Shown: one piece after another, positions 62,025-64,000 of the stretch
Layout of the letters: every line of letters begins with the position of its first letter
Position numbering within the stretch: position 1 is the stretch's first letter
Assembly (NCBI GenBank): GCA_032207245.1
Contig: CM063500.1
Span: 32,423,775-32,487,774 of the forward strand
Direction of reading: 5' to 3'
DNA length: 64,000 nucleotides
Origin: Pardosa pseudoannulata
Taxonomy: Eukaryota > Arthropoda > Arachnida > Araneae > Lycosidae
Translations under genes and position numbers: made by a program
The notes under the pieces: generated by a model
Seen by the model: the letters and a program-made list of their open reading frames with translations, nothing else
Databases searched by the model: none
What the model was told of the DNA's origin: nothing

Positions 62025-63655
62025 TATCATAACTTTCATACACACTCTGAAGAAAATTGCTTTCTAATTTTCCAATAATGAAAAAAAATTTGAAAAACTT
62101 TTTTTAAAGCAATTGGAATATATTATACTCTAAATGACATATTCATTATAATAATCAAGAAAAATAATTTACTGCAAATGCAGAATTTTTTTCTTTCCGA
62201 ATAACTTTAATTCACACATCTCTAAATTTTTAATTAGAAATTTTTAAAAACACCACAAGTCTCGAAAACAATTCACCCAATTAGTAATAAATCTTCAGAG
62301 AATTAGCTTCTCTCTCTCTTTTGTAAATGTTTTTTCGTTTTTTTTTTCTTTTTCATGAAAACAAATACTTTCATTGCATAGCGTAGTAATTAGTAAAGGG
62401 GATTTAGAGGAATGAAAAAAAATAGATCGTTGTTTTTAAAGATCCTAAATATGTCTATTAGTTCTATTTAAATAAACAAGGGTTTGTAATTTAGATTCTT
62501 GCAATTAACAGGGAAAAAAATTCACATTGGACACAAATTAAATAAAGCCTTAAATTTTTGATTCTAGAATTTAATAAATAGCTACAAGCTTTTATTCCTA
62601 AACAAATAGTTACTTAAATAGAACAACGCACTTATAAAGTTTTTAATTGCTTTGAAATTTTGTTTTTTATTAAAGTGTTTATTGTTTAGTTTGAGCATTT
62701 ACACCTTTCACAAAAATAAATTGAAATTCATGCGTATACATGTATTTTTCTGTATTTATTTTCATTTAGATTCATTTATTTAGGCATAAATACATACTTG
62801 CATTAAATTTTGTTACTTGTATTTGTGTGCCGGATGTATTAAATGGTATATTTCTTTAATGCTTAGAGTCTCATTTTAGATACAGCTACAAAATAACTTG
62901 TAGAATTTTTAATAAAGAGTATTAATAAAGAGATTTAGAGTATGATAAGGCGAAAATTATCAAAAAACTTTCCATTTAAAGTTGCTTAAAATTGATATGA
63001 CACTTTAAACTTCATATTTATTTTATTCCAAGCGGTATATAATAAATATGCCTCGGTATGTAATCGGTAGAATTGACTCGAACATTAAAGAGAAATTGGG
63101 ATATGTAATCCGTAACACATTTAATGAATAATATGAAATACATCCAAAAGATGAAAATAACTTGTTGATAGAAGTTCTCTCAAAATCTTATTCCACGCAA
63201 ACGGTAACACCTTGGAAAAGTAACTATTTAGTTACTGTATTATTTTACTGAAATACAATTACTTAAATTTTTCGTGTGATACCGAAAACTTTATAACCAA
63301 GTTATTTTAGTTGAAGTTACGTATGATACGATATTTAATTGGTCGAGTATTTTTCGCGAACACACTATCAATCCAGCATCATGTACTGGAAAAAAAAATC
63401 CTAAACTTAGTCCGTTGCTTTTTCATCGAGAAACAGTTGATATGATTTTAAAGCCTTAAATGAACAGATCACAATTTTCTTAGATACGAAAGTTTCATTT
63501 CATAACGACAGAATTGAAACTGATTCACTTAACAAAATTAAAAAAATAAATTTCGTACAGGTTTACAATCGTTGCATTGTTGTTGGCCAAACAAGTGGCA
63601 AAGGTGCATAAGAATCACGGCGAAGGACTGTGCCTTTAGTAGCTCCTCGTAATTT
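62025..63655. other. No recognisable feature
   Basis: AT-rich, no supported gene or repeat. Confidence 0.45.
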
Positions 63656-63660
63656 AGTAA

Positions 63661-63870
63661 CATGGACCAAGTACAACATCTCCAGACATGACCTGCCATC
63701 GCCGCTAAGGTATCATTGCAGAACTTTGAGGACACTGTGCCATGTACATATTTTAAGTGTTCCAGTCACCATTCATTAACACGGCGAATCTTAACCTGAC
63801 TAGTGTCGAACAACCACTACCCTTCAGTTACGAGATCGTTGTTCTTGCTGACTCAGCAACCTTGCCTCAT
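63661..63870 (-). mobile_element. tRNA-Met-derived SINE, copy 3, reverse orientation
   Basis: Minus strand: a degraded A-box region GCTGAGTCAGCAAG, TCTCGTAACTGAAGG (anticodon arm, CAT mutated to CGT), then GATTCGCCGTGTTAATGAAT, AGTGTCCTCAAAGTTCT and TTGTACTTGGTCC, all in the order of the copy at 42081. A 65-residue minus-strand frame here is part of the SINE and not a gene. Confidence 0.7.
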
Positions 63871-64000
63871 TAGAATCGTGAAACCCTTTAAACAGCGGGC
63901 CAAAATGGTCTCCCTGTCTTATACTCCTCAACGACTAAAATTCAAGATGGCTCTGCAGTGCTCTGCTGATATAACATTTACTGCTAATTTCATTGATCCA

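Overview
The window looks like animal nuclear DNA. It is very AT-rich, has no operon-like gene packing, and is filled with decayed transposons, tRNA-derived SINEs, tandem arrays and long TA microsatellites. The transposon families seen (Tc1/mariner, pogo, Ginger-like, piggyBac-like, Helitron-like, Ty3/gypsy, BEL/Pao), tRNA-Ser- and tRNA-Met-derived SINEs, and a metazoan H2B point to an arthropod. A spider is my best guess, from resemblance of several transposase and gypsy fragments to arachnid repeats; the sequence does not prove this.

Layout. 1-9 kb: a 220-bp array, a nested transposon (pogo-like inside Ginger-like) set between two TA microsatellites, a GC-rich foldback, an array whose units carry a SINE tail, a tRNA-Thr-like relic and a solo LTR. 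10-18 kb: a seven-unit array of about 680 bp, then a duplication holding two copies of a dead mariner-like element. 18-24 kb: mostly featureless, then a four-unit array with a conserved hairpin and a CCAAT/TATA-like block. 24-31 kb: long TA microsatellites, three copies of one flanking repeat, two Helitron-like elements in opposite orientation that end at TA tracts, and an LTR-like block with a strong rod-shaped hairpin. 31-32 kb: a compact Tc1-like element with perfect inverted repeats, whose shortened transposase is still an open frame. 33-42 kb: three tandem arrays (one contains piggyBac-like MITEs) and a scrambled composite of two transposase families. 42-51 kb: SINEs, microsatellites, a 5'-truncated gypsy element with its LTR, and a 540-bp Tc1-like remnant. 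51-57 kb: an array interrupted by a SINE with an 18-bp target duplication, an H2B-like gene with an internal deletion, and a BEL/Pao relic. 58-62 kb: a ten-unit satellite of about 392 bp. The end holds a third tRNA-Met SINE copy.

No ordinary host gene is clearly intact. The only cellular gene recognised is the H2B-like copy; it lacks about 20 residues of the histone fold and has Gln at the expected ubiquitylated Lys. The most notable points are the Ginger-like element with palindromic termini, the Tc1-like derivative that keeps the DNA-binding half of its transposase in frame, the damaged H2B, and the rod hairpin in the LTR-like block. Family names come from recognition by eye, without database searches.
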